Source of the DNA: Caballeronia sp. Lep1P3
GTDB taxonomy: Bacteria > Pseudomonadota > Gammaproteobacteria > Burkholderiales > Burkholderiaceae
Length of the DNA stretch: 64,000 nucleotides
Assembly: GCF_022879595.1 (NCBI RefSeq)
Contig: NZ_CP084265.1
Coordinates: 62,001-126,000, forward strand
Direction: 5' to 3'
Shown here: positions 54,225 to 63,387 of the stretch, in pieces
Layout of the letters: every line of letters begins with the position of its first letter
Numbering within the stretch: position 1 is the stretch's first letter
Program-made: the position numbers and the translations under genes
The notes under the pieces: generated by a model
Seen by the model: only the letters and a program-made list of their open reading frames with translations
Told to the model about the DNA's origin: nothing
Database searches by the model: none

Positions 54225-55445
54225 ATGAAAAAGAAGACCCTCGCGCGCCTCTCGACTCTTTGCTTTGCGGCTGCGGCGGCGAGTGTGACGCTCTTTGCAA
54301 GCGGCGCGCAGGCAGCCGACGGCAACAGCGTCAAAATCGGCTTCGTCACCGACTTCTCGGGGCTTTACGCGGACATCGACGGTCAGGGCGGCCTCGAAGC
54401 CATCCGCATGGCGATCGCGGACTTCGGCGGCAAGGTGAACGGCAAGCCGATCGAACTCGTGTATGCGGACCATCAGAACAAGGCGGACATCGCGGCCTCA
54501 CGCGCGCGCGAGTGGATCGACCGCGACGGCGTGAACGCGATCATCGGCGGCACGAATTCCGCGACGGCGCTTTCCACCGCGCAAGTCACGGCGGAGAAGA
54601 AGACGCCGTACATCAACATCGGCGCGGGCGCGGACAATCTCACGAACGAACAGTGCTCGCCGTACACCGTGCATTACGCCTATGACACGATGTCGCTCGC
54701 CAAGGGCACCGGTTCCGCGGTGACGAAGCAGGGCGGAAAGACGTGGTACTTCCTGACGGCGGATTACGCGTTCGGCAAGGCGCTGGAGAAGAACACGTCG
54801 GATGTCGTGAAGGCGAACGGCGGGCAAGTGCTCGGCGAGGTGCGTCATCCGCTGTCGGCGTCGGATTTCTCGTCGTTCCTGTTGCAGGCGCAGGGCTCGA
54901 AGGCGCAGGTGCTCGGTCTCGCGAACGCGGGCGGCGACACCGTCAACTCGATCAAGGCCGCGAAGGAATTCGGCATCACGAAATCGATGAAGATCGCCGC
55001 GCTGCTCATCTTCATCTCCGATATTCATTCGCTGGGACTGGAGACGACGCAAGGACTGGTCGCGACGGATAGCTGGTACTGGAACAAGGACGACAAGACG
55101 CGCGCGTGGGCGAAGCGTTACTTCGACAAGATGAAGAAGATGCCGGGCAGCCTCCAGGCGGCGGACTATTCGGCGGTCACGACGTATCTGAACGCCGTGA
55201 AGGCGGCAGGCACGACCGACAGCGACAAGGTCATGGCGCAGCTCAAGAAGGCGAAGATCGACGACTTCTACGCGAAAGGCTATATCCGCGAAGATGGCGC
55301 GATGATCCACGACATGTATCTGATGGAAGTGAAGAAGCCGTCCGAATCGAAGGAACCGTGGGACTACTACAAGATCACCGCGACGATTCCCGGCGATCAG
55401 GCGTTCGGCACGAAGGCGGAGTCGCGCTGCAAGCTCTGGAAGTAA
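54225..55445 (+). CDS. Periplasmic substrate-binding protein of the first HAAT transporter
   Basis: The 406-residue type I binding protein has a signal peptide ending in GAQAAD and starts VKIGFVTDFSGLYADIDGQG GLEAIRMAI. It fits the Leu/Ile/Val-binding superfamily, in a branch whose members bind amides, aromatic acids or urea-like ligands. GGAG stands before the ATG at 54225; the ATG at 54213 is possible. It lies inside the operon between ATPase and permease genes. Confidence 0.9.
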   Translation: MKKKTLARLSTLCFAAAAASVTLFASGAQAADGNSVKIGFVTDFSGLYADIDGQGGLEAIRMAIADFGGKVNGKPIELVYADHQNKADIAASRAREWIDRDGVNAIIGGTNSATALSTAQVTAEKKTPYINIGAGADNLTNEQCSPYTVHYAYDTMSLAKGTGSAVTKQGGKTWYFLTADYAFGKALEKNTSDVVKANGGQVLGEVRHPLSASDFSSFLLQAQGSKAQVLGLANAGGDTVNSIKAAKEFGITKSMKIAALLIFISDIHSLGLETTQGLVATDSWYWNKDDKTRAWAKRYFDKMKKMPGSLQAADYSAVTTYLNAVKAAGTTDSDKVMAQLKKAKIDDFYAKGYIREDGAMIHDMYLMEVKKPSESKEPWDYYKITATIPGDQAFGTKAESRCKLWK

Positions 55446-55524
55446 GTTCATCGGCGGTTGATGCCGCAAGCGGTTCTCAAGGGCCGCTTGCGGCAGTGCT
55501 TCGATCAAACCCACGGCAGGTTCA

Positions 55525-56409
55525 ATGGAAATTTTCGGCATACCGCTCGCCGCGATGATGAGCCAGTTGCTGCTCGGACTGGTGAACGGTTCGTTCTACG
55601 CGATCCTGAGTCTCGGGCTCGCGGTGATCTTCGGCTTGCTCAACGTCATCAACTTCGCGCACGGCGCGCTCTTCATGCTGGGCGCGATGCTCGCGTGGAT
55701 GGGCTACGCGTACTTCAACGTCCCGTATTGGGCGATGCTGCTCGTCGCGCCGATCATCGTCGGGTTGCTGGGCGTCGTCATCGAACGTTCGATGCTGCGC
55801 TGGCTCTACAAGCTCGATCATCTTTACGGCTTGCTGCTCACGTTCGGCCTGACGCTCGTGATCGAAGGCGTATTCCGCTCCATCTACGGTTCGTCCGGGC
55901 AGCCGTATGACGTGCCTTCGGTGCTTTCCGGCGCGACCAATCTCGGCTTCATGTTCCTGCCGAACTATCGCGCGTGGGTCGTGGTGGCCTCGCTCGTCGT
56001 GTGTTTCGCGACGTGGTTCGTCATCGAGAAGACGCGCATCGGCGCGTATCTGCGCGCGGGCACGGAGAACCCGAAGCTCGTCGAGGCGTTCGGCGTGAAC
56101 GTGCCGCTGATGATTACGCTCACCTACGGCTTCGGCGTCGCGCTCGCGGCGTTCGCGGGCGTGCTGGCCGCGCCGGTCATTCAGGTCTCGCCGCTCATGG
56201 GACAGTCGATGATCATCACCGTGTTCGCGGTCGTCGTGATCGGCGGCATGGGTTCGATCATGGGCTCGATTCTCACGGGCCTGCTGCTCGGCGTGATCGA
56301 GGGCTTTACGCGCGTGTTCTATCCGGAAGCGTCCGCGACGGTCGTCTTCGTCATCATGGCGCTCGTGCTGCTCGTGCGTCCGGCAGGACTCTTCGGCAAG
56401 GAAAGATGA
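55525..56409 (+). CDS. HAAT permease, LivH type (first cluster)
   Basis: This 294-residue inner-membrane protein has about eight membrane segments and the LivH motifs GLVNGSFYAILSLGLAVIFG, NVINFAHGALFMLGAM and AVVVIGGMGSIMGSILTGLL. It forms the channel with the LivM-type subunit, with which it overlaps by four bases. Confidence 0.93.
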   Translation: MEIFGIPLAAMMSQLLLGLVNGSFYAILSLGLAVIFGLLNVINFAHGALFMLGAMLAWMGYAYFNVPYWAMLLVAPIIVGLLGVVIERSMLRWLYKLDHLYGLLLTFGLTLVIEGVFRSIYGSSGQPYDVPSVLSGATNLGFMFLPNYRAWVVVASLVVCFATWFVIEKTRIGAYLRAGTENPKLVEAFGVNVPLMITLTYGFGVALAAFAGVLAAPVIQVSPLMGQSMIITVFAVVVIGGMGSIMGSILTGLLLGVIEGFTRVFYPEASATVVFVIMALVLLVRPAGLFGKER

Positions 56410-57380
56410 TGCAGAGAAAAGCGCTTTACGCCCTGTTGCTGATTGCGTTGATCGCCGCGCCGTTCGCGGGCGTGTATCCGGTTTTCATGATGAAGGTGCT
56501 GTGCTTCGCGCTCTTCGCGGCGGCGTTCAATCTGCTGATCGGCTATACGGGGCTGCTCTCGTTCGGACACTCGATGTTCCTCGCGAGCGCGGGCTATACC
56601 GCCGGTTACGCGATCCAGACGCTCGGCATGACGCCGGAACTGGGCGTGATCGCCGGCACCGCCGCTGCGACGCTGCTCGGCGTGGTGGTCGGTCTGCTGG
56701 CGATTCGCCGCCAGGGCATCTACTTTGCGATGGTCACGCTCGCGCTTGCGCAGATGGTCTATTTCGTGTTCCTGCAGGCGCCGTTCACGCACGGCGAGGA
56801 CGGTCTGCAAGGCGTGCCGCGCGGCAAGCTCTTCGGCGTCCTCGATCTCGGCAGCGACGTGACGCTCTACTACGTCGTGCTCGTGCTGATGTTGCTGGCG
56901 TTCGCGCTGATCGTGCGTATCGTGCACTCGCCGTTCGGACAAGTGCTGGTGGCCATCAAGGAGAACGAGCCGCGCGCGATCTCGCTCGGCTACGACACCG
57001 CGCGCTACAAGCTGCTCGCGTTCGTGCTGTCCGCCGGGCTCGCGGGTCTCGCGGGCGCGACCAAGACGCTTGTGCTCGGCTTCGAAACGCTCGGCGATGC
57101 CTACTGGACGATGTCCGGCCTCGTCGTGCTGATGACGCTCGTCGGCGGCATGAGCACGATGTTCGGGCCGCTGCTCGGTGCGGCGATCATCGTCGCGCTG
57201 GAGGACCGGCTCGGCGATATCGGCGGCGGCCTCGCGAATATGACGGGCCTCGCGTGGTTCAACTCGCTCGGCGAATCGGTGACGATCGTGACGGGGCTGA
57301 TCTTCATCGCGTGCGTGCTGGCGTTCAGGCGCGGAATCGTGGGCGAGATCGTCGCGCGCGTGAGGCCGTTGCAGGGATAG
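56406..57380 (+). CDS. HAAT permease, LivM type (first cluster)
   Basis: The 324-residue permease has the LivM motifs NLLIGYTGLLSFGHSMFLAS, RRQGIYFAMVTLALAQM and VLMTLVGGMSTMFGPLLGA. Two ATG codons stand side by side (56406 and 56409). It is the last gene of the first transporter operon; no terminator is obvious directly after it, and a candidate RNA gene with its own promoter follows. Confidence 0.93.
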   Translation: MMQRKALYALLLIALIAAPFAGVYPVFMMKVLCFALFAAAFNLLIGYTGLLSFGHSMFLASAGYTAGYAIQTLGMTPELGVIAGTAAATLLGVVVGLLAIRRQGIYFAMVTLALAQMVYFVFLQAPFTHGEDGLQGVPRGKLFGVLDLGSDVTLYYVVLVLMLLAFALIVRIVHSPFGQVLVAIKENEPRAISLGYDTARYKLLAFVLSAGLAGLAGATKTLVLGFETLGDAYWTMSGLVVLMTLVGGMSTMFGPLLGAAIIVALEDRLGDIGGGLANMTGLAWFNSLGESVTIVTGLIFIACVLAFRRGIVGEIVARVRPLQG

Positions 57381-57487
57381 CAAGTCGTTCGGAGCGCGAA
57401 GTAATGGAAGCTGCGGGACGCATGGATTAACGGCAAAAAACGCGCCCTATTAAGGTGCTTGTATGCACCACTAGGGTAAATGCTAGG

Positions 57488-57516
57488 TTGTAGTGAAATG
57501 ATGCCGCCATTAATAT
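57488..57516 (+). promoter_or_regulatory. Sigma-70 promoter between the two transporter clusters
   Basis: TTGTAG (57488-57493), 17 bases, TAATAT (57511-57516). Upstream, GGTGC-N6-GCACC (57454-57469) and CTAGGGTAAATGCTAGG form dyads that could bind a regulator. Confidence 0.6.
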
Positions 57517-57521
57517 GCGTC

Positions 57522-57625
57522 CTAGTTCTGATGCACCCAGATTTTTGAGGTGGAGAACGAGGAGACATGAGGCACAAAGTGCCCGATCGAAAGCGCTGTT
57601 GGATGAGTCCAACAGCGCTTTTTTA
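57522..57625 (+). ncRNA. Candidate small RNA or short leader transcript
   Basis: From the promoter at 57488-57516 about 100 bases run to a strong terminator (AAAGCGCTGTTGGA/TCCAACAGCGCTTT, loop TGAG, then TTTT, 57590-57624). A small hairpin GGCAC/GTGCC lies before it. The RNA also contains GAGGAGACATG and a 24-codon frame (57567-57641) that runs through the terminator, so it could instead encode a leader peptide. Next gene starts 230 bases later. Confidence 0.45.
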
Positions 57626-57851
57626 TTTTGCGCGACGATAATACGAATTGCATATTCAGCGGGCTTTGCGAAGCCGTTATGAATACGCGCTAAAGCGCTC
57701 GCGCATCGTCTTCAAAGTCCTTGCTGCGCCGCGCCCGCGTCCGCTAAACTGCATTTCCCGACCCGCTGGTCGGCGATTCCAGACAAGAAATCCACACGCT
57801 GTTCCAGGCATTCGCCTTTATTCGGACATTCGATTTACGGGGTGCAAATCA

Positions 57852-59018
57852 ATGAAGTGGGCATTACGCGCAAAGGCGGTCGCTATGGCTGTCGCGGGAT
57901 TATCAGCGGTTTTCAGCACACAGGTTTTTGCGGACGTGAAAATAGGCGTGACGGTATCAGCCACCGGTCCCGCTGCATCGCTCGGCATTCCGGAAAAGAA
58001 CACCATCGCGTTATTGCCCAAGGAAGTCGCGGGACAAAAGGTGCAATACATCGTCCTCGATGACGCCACCGATTCCACGCAGGCTGTCAAGAACGCGCGC
58101 AAGCTCACGAGCGAAGATCACGTCGATGCGCTGATCGGTTCCACCGTGGTCCCCAACTCTCTCGCGATGATCGACATCGCCGCCGAAACCAGCACGCCAA
58201 TGCTCTCGATGGCAGCCGCCGCGAGCATCGTCGAGCCGATGGATGCGAAGCGCGCGTGGGTCTTCAAGACGCCGCAGAACGACATCCTCATGGCCACGGC
58301 CATCGCGCAACACATGAGCAATCACGGCGTGAAGACCGTGGCGTTCATCGGCTTTTCGGATGCCTACGGCGAGAGCTGGTTCAAGGAGTTCTCGAAGGCG
58401 GCCGACCTCGCGAAGATACGCGTCGTCGCGAACGAACGCTTCGCGCGCAACGACGCGTCCGTCACCGGGCAAGTGCTGAAGGCGATGTCGCAGAACCCGG
58501 ACGCGGTGCTGATCGCCGGCGCGGGCACACCGGCCGCGCTGCCGCAGAAGACGCTCAAGGAGCGCGGCTACAAGGGCAAGCTCTATCAGACGCACGGCGT
58601 CGCCAATAACGACTTCCTGCGCGTGTGCGGCAAGGACTGCGAAGGCACGTTCCTTCCCGCCGGGCCGCTGCTCGTCGCCGAGCAGTTGCCGGACAGCAAT
58701 CCCGTCAAGCAGGCCGCGCTGACGTACAAGAAGGCGTATGAAGGCGCGTATGGCGCAGGCTCCGTGTCGACGTTCGGCGGTCACGCCTGGGACGCGGGTC
58801 TCATTCTTCAACGCGCCATTCCCATCGCTCTGAAGAAGGGGCAGCCCGGCACGCCCGCGTTCCGCGAGGCCTTGCGCGCGGCCATCGAAGACACGAAGAA
58901 CTTGCCCGCGTCGCACGGCATCTTCAACATGAGCGCGAACGATCACGCCGGTCTCGATCAGCGGGCGCGCGTGATGGTGGAGATCGTCGGCGGCAAATGG
59001 AAGCTCTCGGGCAACTGA
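57852..59018 (+). CDS. Periplasmic amino-acid-type binding protein (first of tandem pair)
   Basis: This 388-residue LivJ-type protein has a signal peptide (AMAVAGLSAVFSTQVFA) and the mature start DVKIGVTVSATGPAASLGIP EKNTIALLPKEV. A Cys pair (RVCGKDCEG) is likely a disulfide. It is closely similar over its whole length to the next gene and so comes from a tandem duplication. It has its own terminator, so the copy can be regulated apart from the transporter operon downstream. Confidence 0.92.
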   Translation: MKWALRAKAVAMAVAGLSAVFSTQVFADVKIGVTVSATGPAASLGIPEKNTIALLPKEVAGQKVQYIVLDDATDSTQAVKNARKLTSEDHVDALIGSTVVPNSLAMIDIAAETSTPMLSMAAAASIVEPMDAKRAWVFKTPQNDILMATAIAQHMSNHGVKTVAFIGFSDAYGESWFKEFSKAADLAKIRVVANERFARNDASVTGQVLKAMSQNPDAVLIAGAGTPAALPQKTLKERGYKGKLYQTHGVANNDFLRVCGKDCEGTFLPAGPLLVAEQLPDSNPVKQAALTYKKAYEGAYGAGSVSTFGGHAWDAGLILQRAIPIALKKGQPGTPAFREALRAAIEDTKNLPASHGIFNMSANDHAGLDQRARVMVEIVGGKWKLSGN

Positions 59019-59048
59019 TCGCCGATATGCGATTCCGCTAGAACATCG

Positions 59049-59078
59049 AGGCGCGTTTTATCGAACGCGCCTTTTTTT
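59049..59078 (+). terminator. Terminator between the two tandem binding-protein genes
   Basis: AGGCGCGTT pairs with AACGCGCCT around TTATCG and is followed by seven T. Confidence 0.9.
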
Positions 59079-59253
59079 CGCGTGCGAAAGGGGAGGGCGC
59101 CACGCGCCGCGCAGGGCCTGTCGCGCTCAGGGAAAACGAGGCTAGGCACGTAGTAGCGCGGTCAATAGATTGGGGCGGCAAATCAGCCGGGGAACCTCGA
59201 AGCAGCGCACCGCAGGCGTGCGCAAAAAACACAGACGCGTCTGGAGACGAGCA

Positions 59254-60426
59254 ATGAAAACAAAGAAAGCATGGGTGAAAAACGGCATCGCGCTGGCGGT
59301 CGCGGCGAGTGCCGCATTCGGCGCTGGCGCGGCGTTCGCGCAGGTGAAGATCGGCGTGACGCTCTCGGCGACGGGACCGGCCGCATCGCTCGGGATTCCC
59401 GAGAAAAACACCATCGCGCTATTGCCGAAGGAAGTGGCGGGCAAATCGGTCGAATACATCGTGCTCGATGACGGTTCCGATACGAGCCGCGCCGTGCAAA
59501 ACACGCGCAAGCTGATCGACGAGGATCACGTGGACGCGATCGTCGGCTCGACGGTCACGCCGAACTCGCTCGCGATGATCGATGCGGCCTCCAGCGCGAA
59601 GACGCCGATGATCTCGATGGCCGCGTCCGCCGCGATCATCGCGCCGATGGACGCGAAGAAAGCGTGGGTCTTCAAGACGCCGCAGAACGACGCGCTCATG
59701 GCCGACGCCATCGCGAGCTACATGGAGAAGCACGGCGTGAAGACGGTAGGCTTCATCGGCTTCGCGGATGCCTACGGCGACGGCTGGTACAACGTATTCA
59801 ACACGGCGGCGTCGGCGCACAAGCTGAAGATCGTCACGAACGAGCGCTATAACCGCACGGATACGTCCGTCACCGGCCAGGTGTTGAAGACGATGGGCGC
59901 GAACCCCGACGCGGTGTTGATTGCGGGCGCGGGCACGCCGTCCGCGCTGCCGGCGAAGGCGCTGAAGGAGCGCGGCTACAAGGGCAAGGTTTATCAGACG
60001 CACGGCGTGGCCAATAACGACTTCCTGCGCGTCTGCGGCAAGGATTGCGAAGGCGAGATTCTGCCCGCGGGTCCCGTGCTCGTGACCGATCAGCTTCCGG
60101 ACGGCAATCCGGTGAAGAAGTCGTCGGCGGCGTACAAGAACGCGTATGAGAAGGCCTACGGCGCGGGTTCGCTCTCGACCTTCGGCGGTCACGCGTGGGA
60201 CGCCGGCCAGATGCTCCAGCGCGCCATTCCCGAAGCGCTCAAGAAGGGGCAGCCCGGCACGCCAGAATTCCGCGAGGCGTTGCGCGCGGCGCTGGAAAAC
60301 CTCAAGGATCTGCCGGTCGCGCACGGCATCATGAACATGACGACGAGCGACCACAACGGCTTCGACGATCGCGCGCGCGTGATGGTGCAGATTGTCGACG
60401 GCAAGTGGAAGCTGCTGAACGACTGA
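59254..60426 (+). CDS. Periplasmic amino-acid-type binding protein (second of tandem pair)
   Basis: The 390-residue protein has a signal peptide ending in AAFA and the mature start QVKIGVTLSATGPAASLGIP. Most blocks match the preceding gene (KTPQNDALMADAIA, YKGKVYQTHGVANNDFLRVC, STFGGHAWDAGQMLQRAIP). CTGGAGACGAG precedes the ATG at 59254. It leads the second transporter operon. Two binding proteins sharing one transporter may widen substrate range, as LivJ and LivK do in E. coli. Confidence 0.92.
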   Translation: MKTKKAWVKNGIALAVAASAAFGAGAAFAQVKIGVTLSATGPAASLGIPEKNTIALLPKEVAGKSVEYIVLDDGSDTSRAVQNTRKLIDEDHVDAIVGSTVTPNSLAMIDAASSAKTPMISMAASAAIIAPMDAKKAWVFKTPQNDALMADAIASYMEKHGVKTVGFIGFADAYGDGWYNVFNTAASAHKLKIVTNERYNRTDTSVTGQVLKTMGANPDAVLIAGAGTPSALPAKALKERGYKGKVYQTHGVANNDFLRVCGKDCEGEILPAGPVLVTDQLPDGNPVKKSSAAYKNAYEKAYGAGSLSTFGGHAWDAGQMLQRAIPEALKKGQPGTPEFREALRAALENLKDLPVAHGIMNMTTSDHNGFDDRARVMVQIVDGKWKLLND

Positions 60427-60542
60427 GTGGCGCGTGGCGCGCGGATTCGTGCGCCCGCTCGCATCGCAATTTCAAGACAGGAAAGCGGCGTGCCGACGGT
60501 GCGCCGCTTTTTCACGTTTCAAAGAAGCTCTGAAGAGGAAGC

Positions 60543-61598
60543 ATGGACTTATCGATTGCCGCGATTCTCGCGCAAGACGGCATCACGACGGGCGCGATCT
60601 ACGCGTTGCTCGCGCTCGCGCTCGTGCTGGTGTTCTCCGTCACGCGCGTCATTTTCATTCCGCAGGGCGAGTTCGTCGCATACGGCGCGCTCACGCTCGC
60701 CGCGCTGCAAACGCAGAAGCTGCCCGCGACGTGCTTTCTGCTCATGGCGATGGGCGCCGGCTGCTTCATCGCCGAAGTGGCGGGCATCGTGCGCTATCCG
60801 GCGCGTTATCACCGCAAAGGGCGCTTGCTGAGTCTGCTCGCCGGCAAGTACTTGCTGTTTCCGGTCGCGGTGTGGGCGCTGACGCAGGCCGTGTTCGCGC
60901 AGCCGCTGCCGATGATCGCGCAGATTGCGCTGACGCTCTTGATCGTCGTGCCGATGGGACCGTTCGTCTATCGGCTGGCGTATGAGCCGATTGCGGAGGC
61001 AAGCACGCTGTTGCTGCTGATCGTCGCGGTTGCCGTGCATTTCGCGATGGTGGGGCTCGGCCTCGTGATGTTCGGCGCGGAAGGCTCGCGCACGACCGCG
61101 TTCTCCGACGCCAACTTCACGCTCGGCAGCGTGTCGATCTCGGGGCAAAGCCTGTGGGTCGTCGGGACGGCCGTCGTGCTGATCGTGGCGCTGTACTTCT
61201 ACTTCGACCGCTCGATCTCCGGCAAGGCGCTGCGTGCGACGTCGGTGAATCGGCTGGGCGCGCGGCTGGTGGGCATCGGCACGACGCAGGCCGGGCGGCT
61301 CGCGTTCACGCTGGCAGCCGGCCTCGGCGCGTTGTGCGGCGTGCTTGTCGCGCCGATCACGACCATTTATTACGATTCCGGTTTCCTGATCGGCCTGAAG
61401 GGGTTTGTCGGCGCGATCGTCGGCGGGCTGGTGAGCTATCCGCTGGCGGCGGCGGGATCGTTGCTCGTCGGCTTGCTCGAGTCGTATTCGTCGTTCTGGG
61501 CGAGCGCGTACAAGGAGGTGATCGTCTTCACGCTCATCATTCCGGTGCTGTTATGGCGGAGCCTCGCAAGCCCGCATTCGGACGAAGACGAGGAGTGA
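60543..61598 (+). CDS. HAAT permease, LivH type (second cluster)
   Basis: This 351-residue permease is longer than usual LivH (about 290-308). The N-terminal motif GITTGAIYALLALALVLVFS and FIPQGEFVAYGAL match LivH, and GLKGFVGAIVGGLVSYPLAA the C-terminal block. Extra sequence lies around residues 80-110 (VRYPARYHRKGRLLSLLAGK). It lies 4 bases before the fusion gene. Confidence 0.9.
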   Translation: MDLSIAAILAQDGITTGAIYALLALALVLVFSVTRVIFIPQGEFVAYGALTLAALQTQKLPATCFLLMAMGAGCFIAEVAGIVRYPARYHRKGRLLSLLAGKYLLFPVAVWALTQAVFAQPLPMIAQIALTLLIVVPMGPFVYRLAYEPIAEASTLLLLIVAVAVHFAMVGLGLVMFGAEGSRTTAFSDANFTLGSVSISGQSLWVVGTAVVLIVALYFYFDRSISGKALRATSVNRLGARLVGIGTTQAGRLAFTLAAGLGALCGVLVAPITTIYYDSGFLIGLKGFVGAIVGGLVSYPLAAAGSLLVGLLESYSSFWASAYKEVIVFTLIIPVLLWRSLASPHSDEDEE

Positions 61599-61602
61599 GC
61601 CG

Positions 61603-63387
61603 ATGACCTTCCTGCATCGATATCGTTTTTTCTGGCTGTTTCTCGTCGTCGTGTTCGCGCTGCCGGTGTTGCCTGGACCCGTCGCCGTGCCCGAGTACTG
61701 GATCACGCTGCTCAACTACATCGGGCTTTATTCCATCGTCGCGATCGGGCTGGTGCTGCTCACTGGCATTGGCGGCATGACGAGCTTCGGGCAAGCCGCG
61801 TTCGTCGGCGTGGGCGCCTATGCAACCGCATTTCTGACGACGCGCTATGGCGTGTCGCCGTGGCTCGCGCTGATCGCGGGCGTCGTGCTGACGGCGTTCG
61901 TCGCGCTGCTGCTCGGTCTCGTGACGATGCGCTTATCAGGCCACTTTCTCCCGCTCGGGACCATTGCGTGGGGGCTGTCGCTGTTCTATCTCTTCGGCAA
62001 CATGGAACTGCTCGGGAAGTACGACGGCATCAACGGGATTCCCGTGCTCAACCTGTTCGGCTGGCAACTCGAATCCGGGCGGAGCATTTACTACCTGATC
62101 TGGGTCGTCGTGCTGTTGGCCGTCGTGTCTGTTCAGAATTTGCTTAATAGTCGTCCCGGCCGGGCAATTCGCGCGCTGCGCGGCGGCGGCATCATGGCCG
62201 AAGCGATGGGCGTCAACACGGCATGGATGCGCGTGGTCATCTTCATCTACGCGGCGGTGCTGGCGGCTATTTCGGGCTTCCTTTACGCGCACCTGCAGCG
62301 CGCGGTGAACCCGACGCCGTTTGGCCTCAATCACGGCATCGAATTCCTGTTCATGGCGGTGGTAGGCGGGGTGTCGCACGTTTGGGGTGCGATCCTCGGC
62401 GCAACGATTCTCACCGTCCTTCAGGACTATCTACAGACGCTTTTGCCCAAGCTGATCGGCGCAAACGGCAATTTCGAAGTCATCGTTTTCGGCGTCGTGA
62501 TGGTGCTCTTGCTTCAGTACGCACGGCAGGGCGTCTGGCCGTTCGTCGCGCGCATCTTCCCGCGCGGGCCGCGCGCGCATGTTCCGGATCACGGCGAGGC
62601 GTTGCCGCAGCGCAGCAAACCGTCGGGCGGAGAGCCGTTGCTGATCGTAGATAGAGCGCGCAAGCAGTTCGGCGGTCTGGTGGCCGTCAACGACGTGAGT
62701 TTCGACGTGAAGGCCGGCGAAATCATCGGGCTTATCGGTCCTAACGGCGCGGGGAAATCGACGACGTTCAATCTCGTGACGGGCGTGCTGCAGGCGACGA
62801 GCGGCGCCATCACATTTCACGGTGAACGCATCGAGAAGCTCGGTTCGCGGCAAATCGTCAAACGGGGAATCGGGCGCACGTTTCAGCACGTCAGGATGCT
62901 GCCGGGCATGACCGTGCTGGAGAACGTTGCAATTGGCGCGCATCTGCGCGGCAGCACCGGCGTGTGGCGCAGCATCGCGCGGCTGAATGCGTCGGAGGAA
63001 GCGCGGTTGATGTCGGAAGCGGCGAAGCAGATTGCGCGCGTTGGGCTGGAGAAGCATCTGTATAGCGAGGCGGGGAGCCTGGCTCTCGGCCAACAGCGGA
63101 TTATGGAGATCGCGCGGGCGCTCTGCTGTGATCCGACGCTCTTGCTGCTCGACGAGCCGGCGGCGGGGCTTCGCTATCAGGAGAAGCAGCAACTCGCCGA
63201 CCTGCTGCGCAAGCTGCGCGCGGAAGGCATGAGCATCTTGCTCGTCGAGCACGACATGGATTTCGTGATGAATCTGACGGACCGGCTCGTCGTGATGGAA
63301 TTCGGGACGAAGATCGCTGAAGGCTTGCCCACGGACGTGCAGCAGAATCCCGCGGTTCTCGAAGCGTATCTCGGTGGAGCGGAATGA
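61603..63387 (+). CDS. Fused HAAT permease (LivM type) and ATPase (LivG type)
   Basis: The 594-residue protein joins two subunits. Residues 1-310 form a LivM permease ([59 protein letters not shown]). Residues about 340-594 form an ATPase with Walker A ([18 protein letters not shown]), Q-loop ([15 protein letters not shown]), signature ([22 protein letters not shown]), Walker B ([11 protein letters not shown]) and switch His (LVEHDMDF). A charged linker ([20 protein letters not shown]) joins them. No frameshift is needed. It overlaps the next gene by four bases. Confidence 0.94.
   Translation: MTFLHRYRFFWLFLVVVFALPVLPGPVAVPEYWITLLNYIGLYSIVAIGLVLLTGIGGMTSFGQAAFVGVGAYATAFLTTRYGVSPWLALIAGVVLTAFVALLLGLVTMRLSGHFLPLGTIAWGLSLFYLFGNMELLGKYDGINGIPVLNLFGWQLESGRSIYYLIWVVVLLAVVSVQNLLNSRPGRAIRALRGGGIMAEAMGVNTAWMRVVIFIYAAVLAAISGFLYAHLQRAVNPTPFGLNHGIEFLFMAVVGGVSHVWGAILGATILTVLQDYLQTLLPKLIGANGNFEVIVFGVVMVLLLQYARQGVWPFVARIFPRGPRAHVPDHGEALPQRSKPSGGEPLLIVDRARKQFGGLVAVNDVSFDVKAGEIIGLIGPNGAGKSTTFNLVTGVLQATSGAITFHGERIEKLGSRQIVKRGIGRTFQHVRMLPGMTVLENVAIGAHLRGSTGVWRSIARLNASEEARLMSEAAKQIARVGLEKHLYSEAGSLALGQQRIMEIARALCCDPTLLLLDEPAAGLRYQEKQQLADLLRKLRAEGMSILLVEHDMDFVMNLTDRLVVMEFGTKIAEGLPTDVQQNPAVLEAYLGGAE

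Noticed and set aside
57454..57469. GGTGC-N6-GCACC as an NtrC-binding site
   Set aside because: The NtrC consensus has the half sites in the opposite order (TGCAC...GTGCA), and no sigma-54 promoter was found near.
57567..57641. A 24-codon frame with a strong ribosome site
   Set aside because: Not listed as a gene because it runs through a perfect terminator hairpin; kept only as an alternative reading of the candidate RNA.
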